From Oceanospirillum sp964342385 (GTDB lineage Bacteria; Pseudomonadota; Gammaproteobacteria; Pseudomonadales; Halomonadaceae), in the NCBI GenBank assembly GCA_964342385.1, contig CAYFGP010000002.1, positions 62,001 to 126,000 of the forward strand: a stretch of DNA of 64,000 nt. The letters are read 5' to 3'. Each line of letters opens with the position of its first letter. Position 1 is the stretch's first letter. The position numbers and the translations under genes are program-made. The notes under the pieces were generated by a model. It ran no database searches, was not told the DNA's origin, and saw only the letters and a program-made list of their open reading frames with translations. Shown piece by piece: positions 54,935 to 63,076 of the stretch.

Positions 54935-55190
54935 TACTGTTTGAGATGCCTTCTATTCATTAATCGCTAACCTAGTGTTCCCATTGAGTGAAATCCTAAT
55001 TTTACCAATAGAATCATGCAGTTAACTAACAACAGGATAACTTAGGTTAGCGGAAACCTTTTAAAACAATAAGTTATCCCATATATTGGCTTTATCTGGA
55101 CAAGAAAGTGGCACGATTAACAGCATTCAATCAGAGGTTAGCGACTTTTAAGGTTTTAGGCCTCGTACGTCGTGATATACAGAACAGGCT
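54935..55190 (+). promoter_or_regulatory. Putative leader region of CRISPR array 2
   Basis: This 256-bp A+T-rich gap precedes the first intact repeat. The 9-mer AGGTTAGCG occurs directly at 55044-55052 and 55135-55143, and in inverted form at 54965-54973. Two inverted repeats share bases at 55043-55044: CGCTAACCTA/TAGGTTAGCG (54965-54974 with 55043-55052) and GGATAACTTA/TAAGTTATCC (55035-55044 with 55070-55079). These may be binding or structural elements for array transcription or spacer acquisition. Confidence 0.45.
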
Positions 55191-55903
55191 GTGCAGCGAA
55201 ACCCGAGCCGTGTAGGCTATTGAGACTTGTTCTCTGGCGCGCTTTTCGTTAAGAAGCCTGGTGCAGCGAAACCCGAGCCGTGTAGGCTATTGAGACTTTT
55301 GTTCGTCGATTACAGTCTGAGTAACCCACGTGCAGCGAAACCCGAGCCGTGTAGGCTATTGAGACAATAATCGCGTCTGAATCTCTTTGAATTGCTGCGT
55401 GCAGTGAAACCCGAGCCGTTTAGGCTATTGAGACGATTTTACGGACTACAAAAGACATAATTTTTTTGTGCAGCTAAACCCGAGCCGTGTAGGCTATTGA
55501 GACCCCATAATCATTATCAAACTCAGCATCCAAGAGTGTGCAGCTAAACCCGAGCCGTATAGGCTATTGAGACATATCAACTGCATTGACTAATTCAACA
55601 AACACAACGTGCAGCGAAACCGAGCCGTTTAGGCTATTGAGACTCTTCAAACAACCTACCTAATGTATACGCCCCTCGTGCAGCTAAACCCGAGCCGTTT
55701 AGGCTATTGAGACTCCTGTACGTTAGCCATAGTTGGGCTGTTTTTAGTGCAGTGAAATCTGAGCCGTTCAGGCTATTGAGATATGCATTGCGCCAGCATC
55801 TGTCTGTTTTTGGGGCGCAGCGAAACCCGAGCCGTTTAGGCTATTGAGACTCCCAATGATTGATGTTCCTATTGAAGTATGTTTTGCAGCGAAACCCCAG
55901 CCA
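55191..55903 (+). CRISPR. CRISPR array 2: ten repeats plus a truncated eleventh, ten spacers
   Basis: Repeats of 36 bp begin at 55191, 55261, 55330, 55399, 55468, 55538, 55609 (35 bp, one base lost), 55678, 55747 and 55815; a partial copy starts at 55884. Spacers are 32-35 bp. Repeats start GTGCAGCGAAACCCGAGCCG and end AGGCTATTGAGAC. The first three are identical; later ones vary, and 55747 and 55815 are the most altered full copies, so the leader is on the left and transcription is rightward. The repeat shares its 3' half with array 1 but differs in its first dozen bases. The last partial repeat runs into a terminator. No cas genes are in the window. Confidence 0.94.
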
Positions 55904-55944
55904 TAAAAAAACCACCTAAGTGACAATCACTTAGGTGGTTTTTT
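55904..55944. terminator. Bidirectional terminator between CRISPR array 2 and metZ
   Basis: ACCACCTAAGTGA pairs with TCACTTAGGTGGT around a short loop, with a run of A before and of T after. It terminates array 2 on plus and metZ on minus. Confidence 0.9.
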
Positions 55945-56023
55945 TGATCAGTGTGATCCGACCTAACTCAAATACAGTTCAGATCAAGTCAGGTCAGACC
56001 CACACAGATAACCGACAAGCAGC

Positions 56024-57217
56024 TTAGATCTTGGCTAGACCTCGGGCCAGGTCAGCTTTCAGGTCGTCCAGCGTTTCCAGGCCTACTGCGATACGAAGCA
56101 GACCATCAGTTACACCTGCCGCATCACGGTCTTCCTGAGTAATACGCGCATGTGTCGTGGTGGCCGGGTGAGTAATGGTCGTTTTGACATCACCCACGTT
56201 CGCCGTAATAGACATCATCTGAGTATTATCAACTACAGTCCAGGCACCCTCTTTACCGCCACGCACTTCGATAGACAGTACCGCGCCAAAGGCACTTTGC
56301 TGTCTTTTCGCCAGTTCGTGATCCGGGTGAGATGGCAGACCTGAGTAGTTCACCTTCTCAATCTGCGGTTGCTGTTCCAGCCATTGTGCCAATGCCAGGG
56401 CATTTTCACTTTGGGCTTTCATACGCAGATTCAGAGTTTCCAGACCTTTCAGGAATACCCAGGCGTTAAATGGGCTCAGGCTTGGACCACAGGTACGCAC
56501 GAAACCGAAGATCTGTTCCATATCATCGTTATTGCCCACAACCACACCACCAACACAGCGGCCCTGGCCATCCAGATATTTGGTTGCAGAGTGAATCACG
56601 ATATCCGCACCCAGCTCCAGAGGACGCTGCAGTGCTGGCGTACAGAAACAATTATCCACAACCAGTTTCGCGCCCTTGCTGTGTGCAATCTCTGCGATCT
56701 TGGCGATATCACCCAGTTCGCACACTGGGTTGGATGGTGTTTCCAGGAAGTACAGCTTGGTGTTATCCGTCGCAGCTTGTTCCCAGCCCTGCAGATCACC
56801 CAGATCCACATAGCTGATCTCAAGACCAAACTTCTTCATATACTTCTCGAACAGGTTCACGGTAGAACCAAAGATATTACGAGAAGCTACGATATGGTCA
56901 CCGGATTGCAGCAGAGACAGGCAGGTGCTCAGAATCGCTGCCATACCGGATGCTGTACCTACTGCACGCTCACCGCCTTCCAACGCCGCGATACGCTGTT
57001 CGAACATACGCACCGTTGGGTTAGTAAAACGAGAGTAAACGTTACCCGGTACTTCACCGGAGAAACGCGCTGCAGCTTCCGCCGCAGAGCCAAAAACAAA
57101 GCTTGAGGTCGGGTAGATGGCCTCACTGTGCTCACCTTCCTGCGAGCGGGTTTGACCGGCGCGTACGCCTAAGGTCTCCAGCCCCCAGTCCTGAGCATCA
57201 ATATCAAAATCAGGCAT
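56024..57217 (-). CDS. metZ: O-succinylhomoserine sulfhydrylase
   Basis: MetZ forms homocysteine directly from O-succinylhomoserine and sulfide with PLP, an alternative to the transsulfuration route. It has the Cys/Met-metabolism PLP fold with NVYSRFTNPTVRMFEQRIAALEGG, LVVDNCFCTPALQRPLELGADIV and the PLP lysine in HSATKYLDGQG. The length of 397 residues fits. Its position 9 bp after purF matches the Pseudomonas-type arrangement, which favours MetZ over cystathionine gamma-synthase. Confidence 0.94.
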   Translation of the reverse strand: MPDFDIDAQDWGLETLGVRAGQTRSQEGEHSEAIYPTSSFVFGSAAEAAARFSGEVPGNVYSRFTNPTVRMFEQRIAALEGGERAVGTASGMAAILSTCLSLLQSGDHIVASRNIFGSTVNLFEKYMKKFGLEISYVDLGDLQGWEQAATDNTKLYFLETPSNPVCELGDIAKIAEIAHSKGAKLVVDNCFCTPALQRPLELGADIVIHSATKYLDGQGRCVGGVVVGNNDDMEQIFGFVRTCGPSLSPFNAWVFLKGLETLNLRMKAQSENALALAQWLEQQPQIEKVNYSGLPSHPDHELAKRQQSAFGAVLSIEVRGGKEGAWTVVDNTQMMSITANVGDVKTTITHPATTTHARITQEDRDAAGVTDGLLRIAVGLETLDDLKADLARGLAKI

Positions 57218-57226
57218 CGTTATTCC

Positions 57227-58741
57227 TCACTCAGTGCCGTCGTTGTGCATATCGATCACCGCATCCACTTTTGGATTGGCGTCGGATTTGGCACTGTCGT
57301 TACGTTCCGCTTCAATGGCATCCAAATAGTTCTGGTCGATATCGCCGGTCACGTATTCAGCGTTAAATACGGAGCAATCAAAGCCTTCCAGCTCTGGGTT
57401 GCCTTCTTTACCACAGGCGATCAGATCTTCCAGCTCCTGGTAGATCATCCAATCCGCACCAATCTGCTCAGCCACTTCCTCATCGGTACGGCCATGGGCG
57501 ATCAGTTCGTCTGCAGACGGCATATCAATACCGTATACGTTAGGATAGCGTACCGCAGGGGCTGCAGAAGCAAAGTAAACATTCTTTGCACCAGCATCAC
57601 GGGCCATCTGGATAATCTGCTTACTGGTGGTACCACGAACAACGGAATCATCCACCAGCAGTACGTTGCGGCCTTCAAATTCCAGATCAATAGCGTTCAG
57701 CTTCTGACGTACAGACTTCTTACGCTCCTGCTGACCCGGCATAATAAAGGTACGGCCGATATAGCGGTTTTTGATAAAACCTTCACGGAACGGCACATCC
57801 AGATGCAATGCCAGTTCCAGAGCAGAAGTACGGCTGGTATCAGGGATCGGAATTACTACATCGATACCGTGATCCGGGTTTTCACGCTTGATCTTCTCAG
57901 CCAACTTCTGACCCATACGCATTCGGGATTTATGGATGTGAATGCCATCCATAATGGAATCAGGACGTGCCAGGTAAACGTGCTCAAAGATACATGGACG
58001 AGGATCTGGGTTATCCGCACACTGTTGAGTGAAGATATTACCGTCCAGATCGATAAATACCGCCTCGCCCGGAGCAATATCACGCTCCAGTTCAAAGCCC
58101 AGTACATCCAGCGCTACACTTTCGGAAGCAACCATATGTTCAACACCTTCCGGTGTATCACGCTTACCAAATACCGCAGGACGGATACCGTGTGGATCAC
58201 GGAAGGCTACCAGGCCCAGACCACTGATCATGGCAATCGCAGCATAACCACCACGACAACGACGATGTACACGACGTACCGCATCAAAGATATCTTCTGC
58301 ACGCAGCTGCATACCTTGCTTGCCCAGCTCGTGAGCAAAGATGTTCAGCAGCACTTCAGAATCAGAAGTGGTGTTGATATGACGCAGATCGGTTTTGAAT
58401 ACTTCTTCGGCCAGCTCTTTAGCGTTGGTCAGGTTACCATTGTGCGCCAGTGCGATACCGTAAGGTGAGTTTACATAAAACGGCTGAGATTCCGCTTCAC
58501 TGGATGAACCTGCGGTTGGGTAGCGTACGTGACCGATACCCACGTTACCATGCAGACGTTGCATGTGACGGGTACGGAAAACATCGCGCACTAAGCCATT
58601 ACTTTTACGCAGGAAAAAGCGACCATCCTGGCAAGTCATCATACCGGCAGCGTCCTGTCCACGGTGTTGTAGAACAGTTAGGGCATCATAGATGGCCTGG
58701 TTTACGCTGCTATTGGCAACAATGCCGACGATTCCGCACAT
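57227..58741 (-). CDS. purF: Amidophosphoribosyltransferase
   Basis: PurF catalyses the first committed step of purine synthesis, PRPP plus glutamine to phosphoribosylamine. The N-terminal Ntn glutaminase starts MCGIVGIV with nucleophile Cys2 after Met removal, and the phosphoribosyltransferase domain has the PRPP loop VLLVDDSVVRGTTSKQI. The 504-residue length is standard. It follows cvpA in the classical accD-folC-dedD-cvpA-purF order. A PurR-like operator was not evident in the 62-bp gap. Confidence 0.97.
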   Translation of the reverse strand: MCGIVGIVANSSVNQAIYDALTVLQHRGQDAAGMMTCQDGRFFLRKSNGLVRDVFRTRHMQRLHGNVGIGHVRYPTAGSSSEAESQPFYVNSPYGIALAHNGNLTNAKELAEEVFKTDLRHINTTSDSEVLLNIFAHELGKQGMQLRAEDIFDAVRRVHRRCRGGYAAIAMISGLGLVAFRDPHGIRPAVFGKRDTPEGVEHMVASESVALDVLGFELERDIAPGEAVFIDLDGNIFTQQCADNPDPRPCIFEHVYLARPDSIMDGIHIHKSRMRMGQKLAEKIKRENPDHGIDVVIPIPDTSRTSALELALHLDVPFREGFIKNRYIGRTFIMPGQQERKKSVRQKLNAIDLEFEGRNVLLVDDSVVRGTTSKQIIQMARDAGAKNVYFASAAPAVRYPNVYGIDMPSADELIAHGRTDEEVAEQIGADWMIYQELEDLIACGKEGNPELEGFDCSVFNAEYVTGDIDQNYLDAIEAERNDSAKSDANPKVDAVIDMHNDGTE

Positions 58742-58803
58742 TGAAAATCACCTCTTGGGGGGTTAAATCACTTCTGAAATCAAATAGTTGTTGGAGCTGA
58801 GAG

Positions 58804-59301
58804 TTACTGACTATTCAGTCGGTTATCAAGCATACCGGCTGCCTGATCACGTAACTGTTCCAACACAGGAATAAACTGAGACTCGGACCACCAAGGCTCC
58901 CCTGCCAGAGGAGTCAGGCTGATCACGGCAATCAAAATAATTAAGATGGCAACACCACGCATGGCGCCAAATATCAATCCGAGAAAACGGTTAACACCAC
59001 TAAAACCCGTGGCTGAAACCACTTTATTGGCGGTACTGGACAGCAATGAACCGACCATCATCACTAAAACGGCCACGGCAACAAAGGCGATACTGTTACG
59101 TACCATATCCTGTTCAATATAGTTCACCAGCATCTCAGAGACCTGAGGACCAAACAGACGGCCCAGCATAATCGCTGACACCCAGGTAGCCAGTGAGATG
59201 GCTTCGCGTACCATGCCGCGAATAATGCCCCATACGGCTGAAATCAGCGCTACGGCAACAATAACCCAGTCGATCCAAATCAGGCTGTCCAAGATTTCCA
59301 T
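58804..59301 (-). CDS. cvpA: CvpA family membrane protein
   Basis: This 165-residue inner-membrane protein has about four helices, beginning IWIDWVIVAVALISAVWGIIRGMVREA, the CvpA signature. CvpA is linked to colicin V production and envelope homeostasis in Enterobacteria; its mechanism is not established. The start overlaps the dedD stop by one base. Confidence 0.93.
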   Translation of the reverse strand: MEILDSLIWIDWVIVAVALISAVWGIIRGMVREAISLATWVSAIMLGRLFGPQVSEMLVNYIEQDMVRNSIAFVAVAVLVMMVGSLLSSTANKVVSATGFSGVNRFLGLIFGAMRGVAILIILIAVISLTPLAGEPWWSESQFIPVLEQLRDQAAGMLDNRLNSQ

Positions 59302-59798
59302 CAGTTCCGTACATCCGCCATGGGGTCATATTTGACCATAATTGCTGACACTGAAAACTCTTTTTTCAGGCGTTGTTTGGTCTTTTTCGCCTTCTCTGTA
59401 TCGGCAAAAGGACCGGCATAGACCACGTAATAGGCTTTCTTTTTCCGCACATAGGAGCGGATATCCACCTTACGAAAACGATCTCGCAATCTTAAAGCAT
59501 TATCTTCTGTCTTGAAACTGGCGGCCTGCAGTGTCCATGCCGCTAGGGTGTTTCTTTCGGTCAGCGCCGACTTCCAGCGACCATCTTCTGTCGTTTGTGC
59601 CTGACGACCTGTTTCTACATCGCCAGGACTTGGAGTAGCCACTTTAATATCCGGTTTTTCCGGCGCATCAGGAATCGGGGTGGTGGTTTGAGGCAGGGTT
59701 GGACGCTGCCCACCATCTAATAGAATGGGCAGGAAAATAATCGCAATAGAGACAACAAGGATGGCGCCAATAATGCGTTGTTTCAGTCCATATTTCAC
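59301..59798 (-). CDS. dedD: SPOR-domain protein (DedD-like)
   Basis: This 165-residue single-pass protein has a short cytoplasmic N-terminus, one membrane helix (about 8-28), a proline-rich periplasmic linker and a C-terminal SPOR domain (about 85-160; WTLQAASFKTEDNALRLRDRF, YYVVYAGPF). SPOR domains bind denuded peptidoglycan at the septum, so it is a probable divisome component. It overlaps folC by 4 bases. Confidence 0.9.
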   Translation of the reverse strand: MKYGLKQRIIGAILVVSIAIIFLPILLDGGQRPTLPQTTTPIPDAPEKPDIKVATPSPGDVETGRQAQTTEDGRWKSALTERNTLAAWTLQAASFKTEDNALRLRDRFRKVDIRSYVRKKKAYYVVYAGPFADTEKAKKTKQRLKKEFSVSAIMVKYDPMADVRN

Positions 59799-61186
59799 GG
59801 TAACAGTCGCTCTTTCTCTGCTAACACACCAGCTACGGTAAAGAAGGAACCAAAGACCAGTACCTGATCCTGTTCAGTACTCTGTTCCAGGACCTTATCC
59901 AGTGCCAAGCTGACATTGTCAAACGCCTGACAATGCTGCCCCCCCTGTTCCTTCAGATAATTCACTATACGCTCAGCAGGTGTGGCTCTTGGACCATCCA
60001 GCTGCGCCACATACCATTCATCAAAGTGAGGTGCAGTAATCTCCAGCACCGCTTCGATATCTTTATCATCCAGCATACCCACCAGGGCGATACGCTTGCC
60101 CTGTTGAGACTGAGATTGCGGCTTACGCTGCAGTTGTTGCAGTACGTAGGTCGCAGCATGAGGGTTATGGGCCACATCCAACAGGAAACGGCCAATACGC
60201 TGCATACGTCCGGTCAGAGACGCTTGCTCAATCCCCTGATAGATCGCTGCAGTCGGTACCGAATGTTGCATCAGTTTCACCGCCTGAATCACAGTAGCGG
60301 CGTTATCGACTGGCAAACCGGGACGAGGCAGATTCAGGTATTGCTGCTGCAATTCACCCTGTTCTGACAGCTGCTGCCACTGCCATTTTTCGCTTTCTAT
60401 ATCAACCGTTCTTTCTATATCAACCGTGCTTTCTATGCCAGAAGCACTTGCGTCATTCTGACCGCCATCTTCTGATTGCCAACTGTACTCTTTACCCAGC
60501 TGATAGATACCACCACAGCCCAGAGTTTCAGCGGTTTCACGCACCGAGTTAGGAATCTTGCCTTCCAGTGAGCCAATCAGAGCGGGTACACCGGGACGGA
60601 AAATACCGGCTTTCTCACGACCGATCTGTTCAAGGTCGGAGCCTAACCAACTTTCATGATCCATCGCTACCGTGGTGACAATAGATAGATCAGGGTCGAT
60701 CAGGTTAGCCGCATCAAGACGTCCACCAAGACCGATCTCCAGCACAGCGATATCCGGTTTCTGCTCGGCAAAAATCAGAAATGCTGCCAGAGTGCCAAAC
60801 TCAAAATAGGTCAGGCTGATCTCTTCACCTATGGGGTCTTTGCGGGCTTGTTCGATACGGGTAAATGCCTGACAGATGAGTTCATCACTGACCGGCTCCC
60901 CGTCCAAACAGATGCGTTCGTTATAACGCAAAAAATGCGGTGAGGTATAACACCCCACCTTATATCCGGCACAACGCAGCACGGAGTCCAGCATCGCCAC
61001 GGTCGAGCCCTTGCCATTGGTACCGGCCACGGTGACCACTTCGCAGGGCAGGGTCAACACATCCAGACGTGCCGCCACCTGGCGCAGACGATCCAGACCT
61101 AAGTCGATCTCTGAAGGATGAACCGCCTCCAGATAGGCCAACCACTGTTCCAGATTGGCCGTTGCTGTATCAATACCGGATTGCAT
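59795..61186 (-). CDS. folC: Folylpolyglutamate synthase / dihydrofolate synthase
   Basis: FolC adds glutamate to dihydropteroate and to folates. The P-loop GTNGKGSTVAMLDSVL, YTSPHFLRYNERI and the LEIGLGGRLDAAN segment identify the family. The 463 residues include an insert near residues 240-275 containing repeated T-V-D-I-E units, encoded by an 18-bp tandem repeat (60394-60436). The rest of the protein is conventional. Confidence 0.95.
   Translation of the reverse strand: MQSGIDTATANLEQWLAYLEAVHPSEIDLGLDRLRQVAARLDVLTLPCEVVTVAGTNGKGSTVAMLDSVLRCAGYKVGCYTSPHFLRYNERICLDGEPVSDELICQAFTRIEQARKDPIGEEISLTYFEFGTLAAFLIFAEQKPDIAVLEIGLGGRLDAANLIDPDLSIVTTVAMDHESWLGSDLEQIGREKAGIFRPGVPALIGSLEGKIPNSVRETAETLGCGGIYQLGKEYSWQSEDGGQNDASASGIESTVDIERTVDIESEKWQWQQLSEQGELQQQYLNLPRPGLPVDNAATVIQAVKLMQHSVPTAAIYQGIEQASLTGRMQRIGRFLLDVAHNPHAATYVLQQLQRKPQSQSQQGKRIALVGMLDDKDIEAVLEITAPHFDEWYVAQLDGPRATPAERIVNYLKEQGGQHCQAFDNVSLALDKVLEQSTEQDQVLVFGSFFTVAGVLAEKERLLP
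60394..60436 (-). repeat. 18-bp in-frame tandem repeat inside folC
   Basis: TTTCTATATCAACCGT recurs with an 18-bp period (starts 60394, 60412 and a partial at 60430), encoding repeated STVDIE/RTVDIE hexapeptides within a hydrophilic insert of FolC. Copy number may vary among strains without breaking the frame. Confidence 0.75.
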
Positions 61187-61192
61187 CGTATC

Positions 61193-62152
61193 TTATTCCG
61201 ACTCTTTAGGCGCTTCAGCTTCTGCGTCGGCCTGCTCAGGTTTATCCTGAACTTCAGGCTTAGACTCTTCTTCCTGTGGCTTAGCATCAACAGCCACAGA
61301 AGGCTGGTTGGTCAGCTTACGCAGAATCGCCGCCAGACGCTCACGCATCTCATGACGGTGCAGAATCATATCAACCGTGCCGTGCTCCAACAGGAACTCA
61401 CTGCGCTGGAAACCTTCCGGCAGTTTTTCACGTACGGTCTGTTCGATCACACGCGGACCGGCAAAACCACACAGGGCAAATGGCTCAGCCACGTTCAGGT
61501 CACCCAGCATCGCCAGACTCGCCGATACACCACCGTAAACCGGATCGGTCAGTACGGAGATATAAGGGATACCCGCTTGCTTCAGCTTCTCAAGTGCTGC
61601 ACTGGTACGGGCCATCTGCATCAGGGAGAACAGCGCTTCCTGCATACGGGCACCACCACTGGCGGAGAAACAGATAAACGGAAGACCTTCTTCCAGTGCC
61701 AGTTCAGCGGCCTTAACAAAGCGCTGCCCCACCACAGAACCCATTGAGCCGCCCATAAAGCTGAACTCAAAGGCACAGGCGATCACTTCAACGCCTTCAA
61801 CCTTACCGCGCATCACGATCAGAGCATCCTTCTCATCGGTGCTCTTCTGTGCGGCAGACAGGCGGTCTTTATACTTTTTGGAATCTTTAAACTTCAGACG
61901 ATCTACTGGCTCGATATCCGAAAACAGTTCGCTACGGCCATCTTCATCCAGGAAGGTGCCCAGACGCTTACGGGCAGTCAGACGCATATGGTGATCGCAC
62001 TTAGGGCATACGTTCTGAGTTTTCTCTAACTCAGGCAGGTACAGTACGGATTCACACTTAGGACATTTGCGCCACAGACCTTCCGGGATATTGGTGCGGC
62101 GGTTTCGCTCGGAACGAACGATCGAAGGAACAATCTTTTCAAGCCAACTCAT
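61193..62152 (-). CDS. accD: Acetyl-CoA carboxylase carboxyltransferase subunit beta
   Basis: AccD is the beta subunit of the carboxyltransferase that makes malonyl-CoA for fatty acid synthesis. The N-terminal zinc ribbon has Cys30, Cys33, Cys49 and Cys52, followed by the crotonase-like domain with CAFEFSFMGGSMGSVVGQRF and SASGGARMQEALFSLMQMA. After residue 290 a Glu/Pro/Lys-rich acidic tail of about 30 residues is a lineage extension. Confidence 0.97.
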   Translation of the reverse strand: MSWLEKIVPSIVRSERNRRTNIPEGLWRKCPKCESVLYLPELEKTQNVCPKCDHHMRLTARKRLGTFLDEDGRSELFSDIEPVDRLKFKDSKKYKDRLSAAQKSTDEKDALIVMRGKVEGVEVIACAFEFSFMGGSMGSVVGQRFVKAAELALEEGLPFICFSASGGARMQEALFSLMQMARTSAALEKLKQAGIPYISVLTDPVYGGVSASLAMLGDLNVAEPFALCGFAGPRVIEQTVREKLPEGFQRSEFLLEHGTVDMILHRHEMRERLAAILRKLTNQPSVAVDAKPQEEESKPEVQDKPEQADAEAEAPKESE

Positions 62153-62185
62153 ATAATTACTACTTCAGCAAAGTCATAATAGCTA

Positions 62186-62203
62186 GGCCGCCCGAAGGCG
62201 GCC
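62186..62203 (-). terminator. GC-rich hairpin upstream of accD
   Basis: GGCCGCC pairs with GGCGGCC around a CGAA loop, between trpA and accD. With the hairpin at 62233 it could reduce read-through from trpBA. No T run is present. Confidence 0.5.
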
Positions 62204-62232
62204 AGCAGAGATCTATCATTGCACCTGATGAC

Positions 62233-62255
62233 AGAAGCCTCACTCAGAGGCTTCT
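62233..62255 (-). terminator. Hairpin 10 bp after trpA
   Basis: AGAAGCCTC pairs with GAGGCTTCT around a 5-nt loop, immediately after the trpA stop. It lacks a T run on minus, so it is a partial or factor-dependent terminator. Confidence 0.55.
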
Positions 62256-62264
62256 ATATTTAAA

Positions 62265-63068
62265 TCAGGCGTCCATGGCTGTACGCATCTCGCTCAAAGG
62301 CTCCTGCAGTGCTGCGGCGATCTGATCTGGCTGTTCAGCCAGCTCAGCAACCTTTTTAACCAGCACACTACCGACAATCGCGCCATCAGACACACGACTG
62401 ATGGCGGCAGCAGAAGCACCATCGCGAATACCAAAGCCTACCGCTACTGGGACAGAAGTAATCTTTTTCAGTTCAGCAACTTTTTCAGCAACGGCATCAG
62501 TATCCAGTGTTGCAGAGCCCGTTACCCCTTTAATGGAGACATAGTACAGGTAACCGGATGCATGGCTGGCTATTTTAGCCGCTCGAGCCGCTGTTGTGGT
62601 AGGGGCAATTAAGAAAATCATGTCAATGCCGGCATCTTTTAGTAAAGGTGCCACATCATCCGCCTCTTCCGGTGGCAGATCCACCGTCAACAGACCATCA
62701 ACACCGGCTGCTTTTGCCTTCTGAGCAAAATTGCCATAGCCCATATGCTCAATCGGGTTCAGGTAGCCCATCAGTACCACTGGCGTGTCTGCATCCGTTT
62801 GACGGAACTCAGCCACCATAGCCAGAATACCTTCAAGCGTGGTACCTGCAGCCAACGAACGCTCGTGCGCCTTCTGGATCACTTCACCGTCCGCCATAGG
62901 ATCGGAGAAAGGAATACCCAACTCGATCATATCCGCACCGGCTTCAACCAGTGCGTGCATAAGGCCTACGGTATATTCAGGCTTAGGGTCACCACCAGTG
63001 ATATAAGGAATCAGCGCCTTTTTGCCCTGCTCATTCAGTTGAGCAAACTTCTGTTCAATTCTGGACAT
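62265..63068 (-). CDS. trpA: Tryptophan synthase alpha subunit
   Basis: TrpA cleaves indole-3-glycerol phosphate to indole, which tunnels to TrpB. It shows IPYITGGDP, the catalytic ELGIPFSDPMADGEVIQKA segment and LIAPTTTAARAAKIA. GAGG lies 6 bases before ATG 63068, preferred over ATG 63071 and GTG 63080, giving 268 residues. The start lies 8 bp past the trpB stop. Confidence 0.96.
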   Translation of the reverse strand: MSRIEQKFAQLNEQGKKALIPYITGGDPKPEYTVGLMHALVEAGADMIELGIPFSDPMADGEVIQKAHERSLAAGTTLEGILAMVAEFRQTDADTPVVLMGYLNPIEHMGYGNFAQKAKAAGVDGLLTVDLPPEEADDVAPLLKDAGIDMIFLIAPTTTAARAAKIASHASGYLYYVSIKGVTGSATLDTDAVAEKVAELKKITSVPVAVGFGIRDGASAAAISRVSDGAIVGSVLVKKVAELAEQPDQIAAALQEPLSEMRTAMDA

Positions 63069-63076
63069 CATCAACC

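Noticed and set aside
57245..58468. 407-codon plus-strand frame opposite purF
   Set aside because: Fully antisense to a complete purF with intact catalytic motifs; no independent start signal or family.
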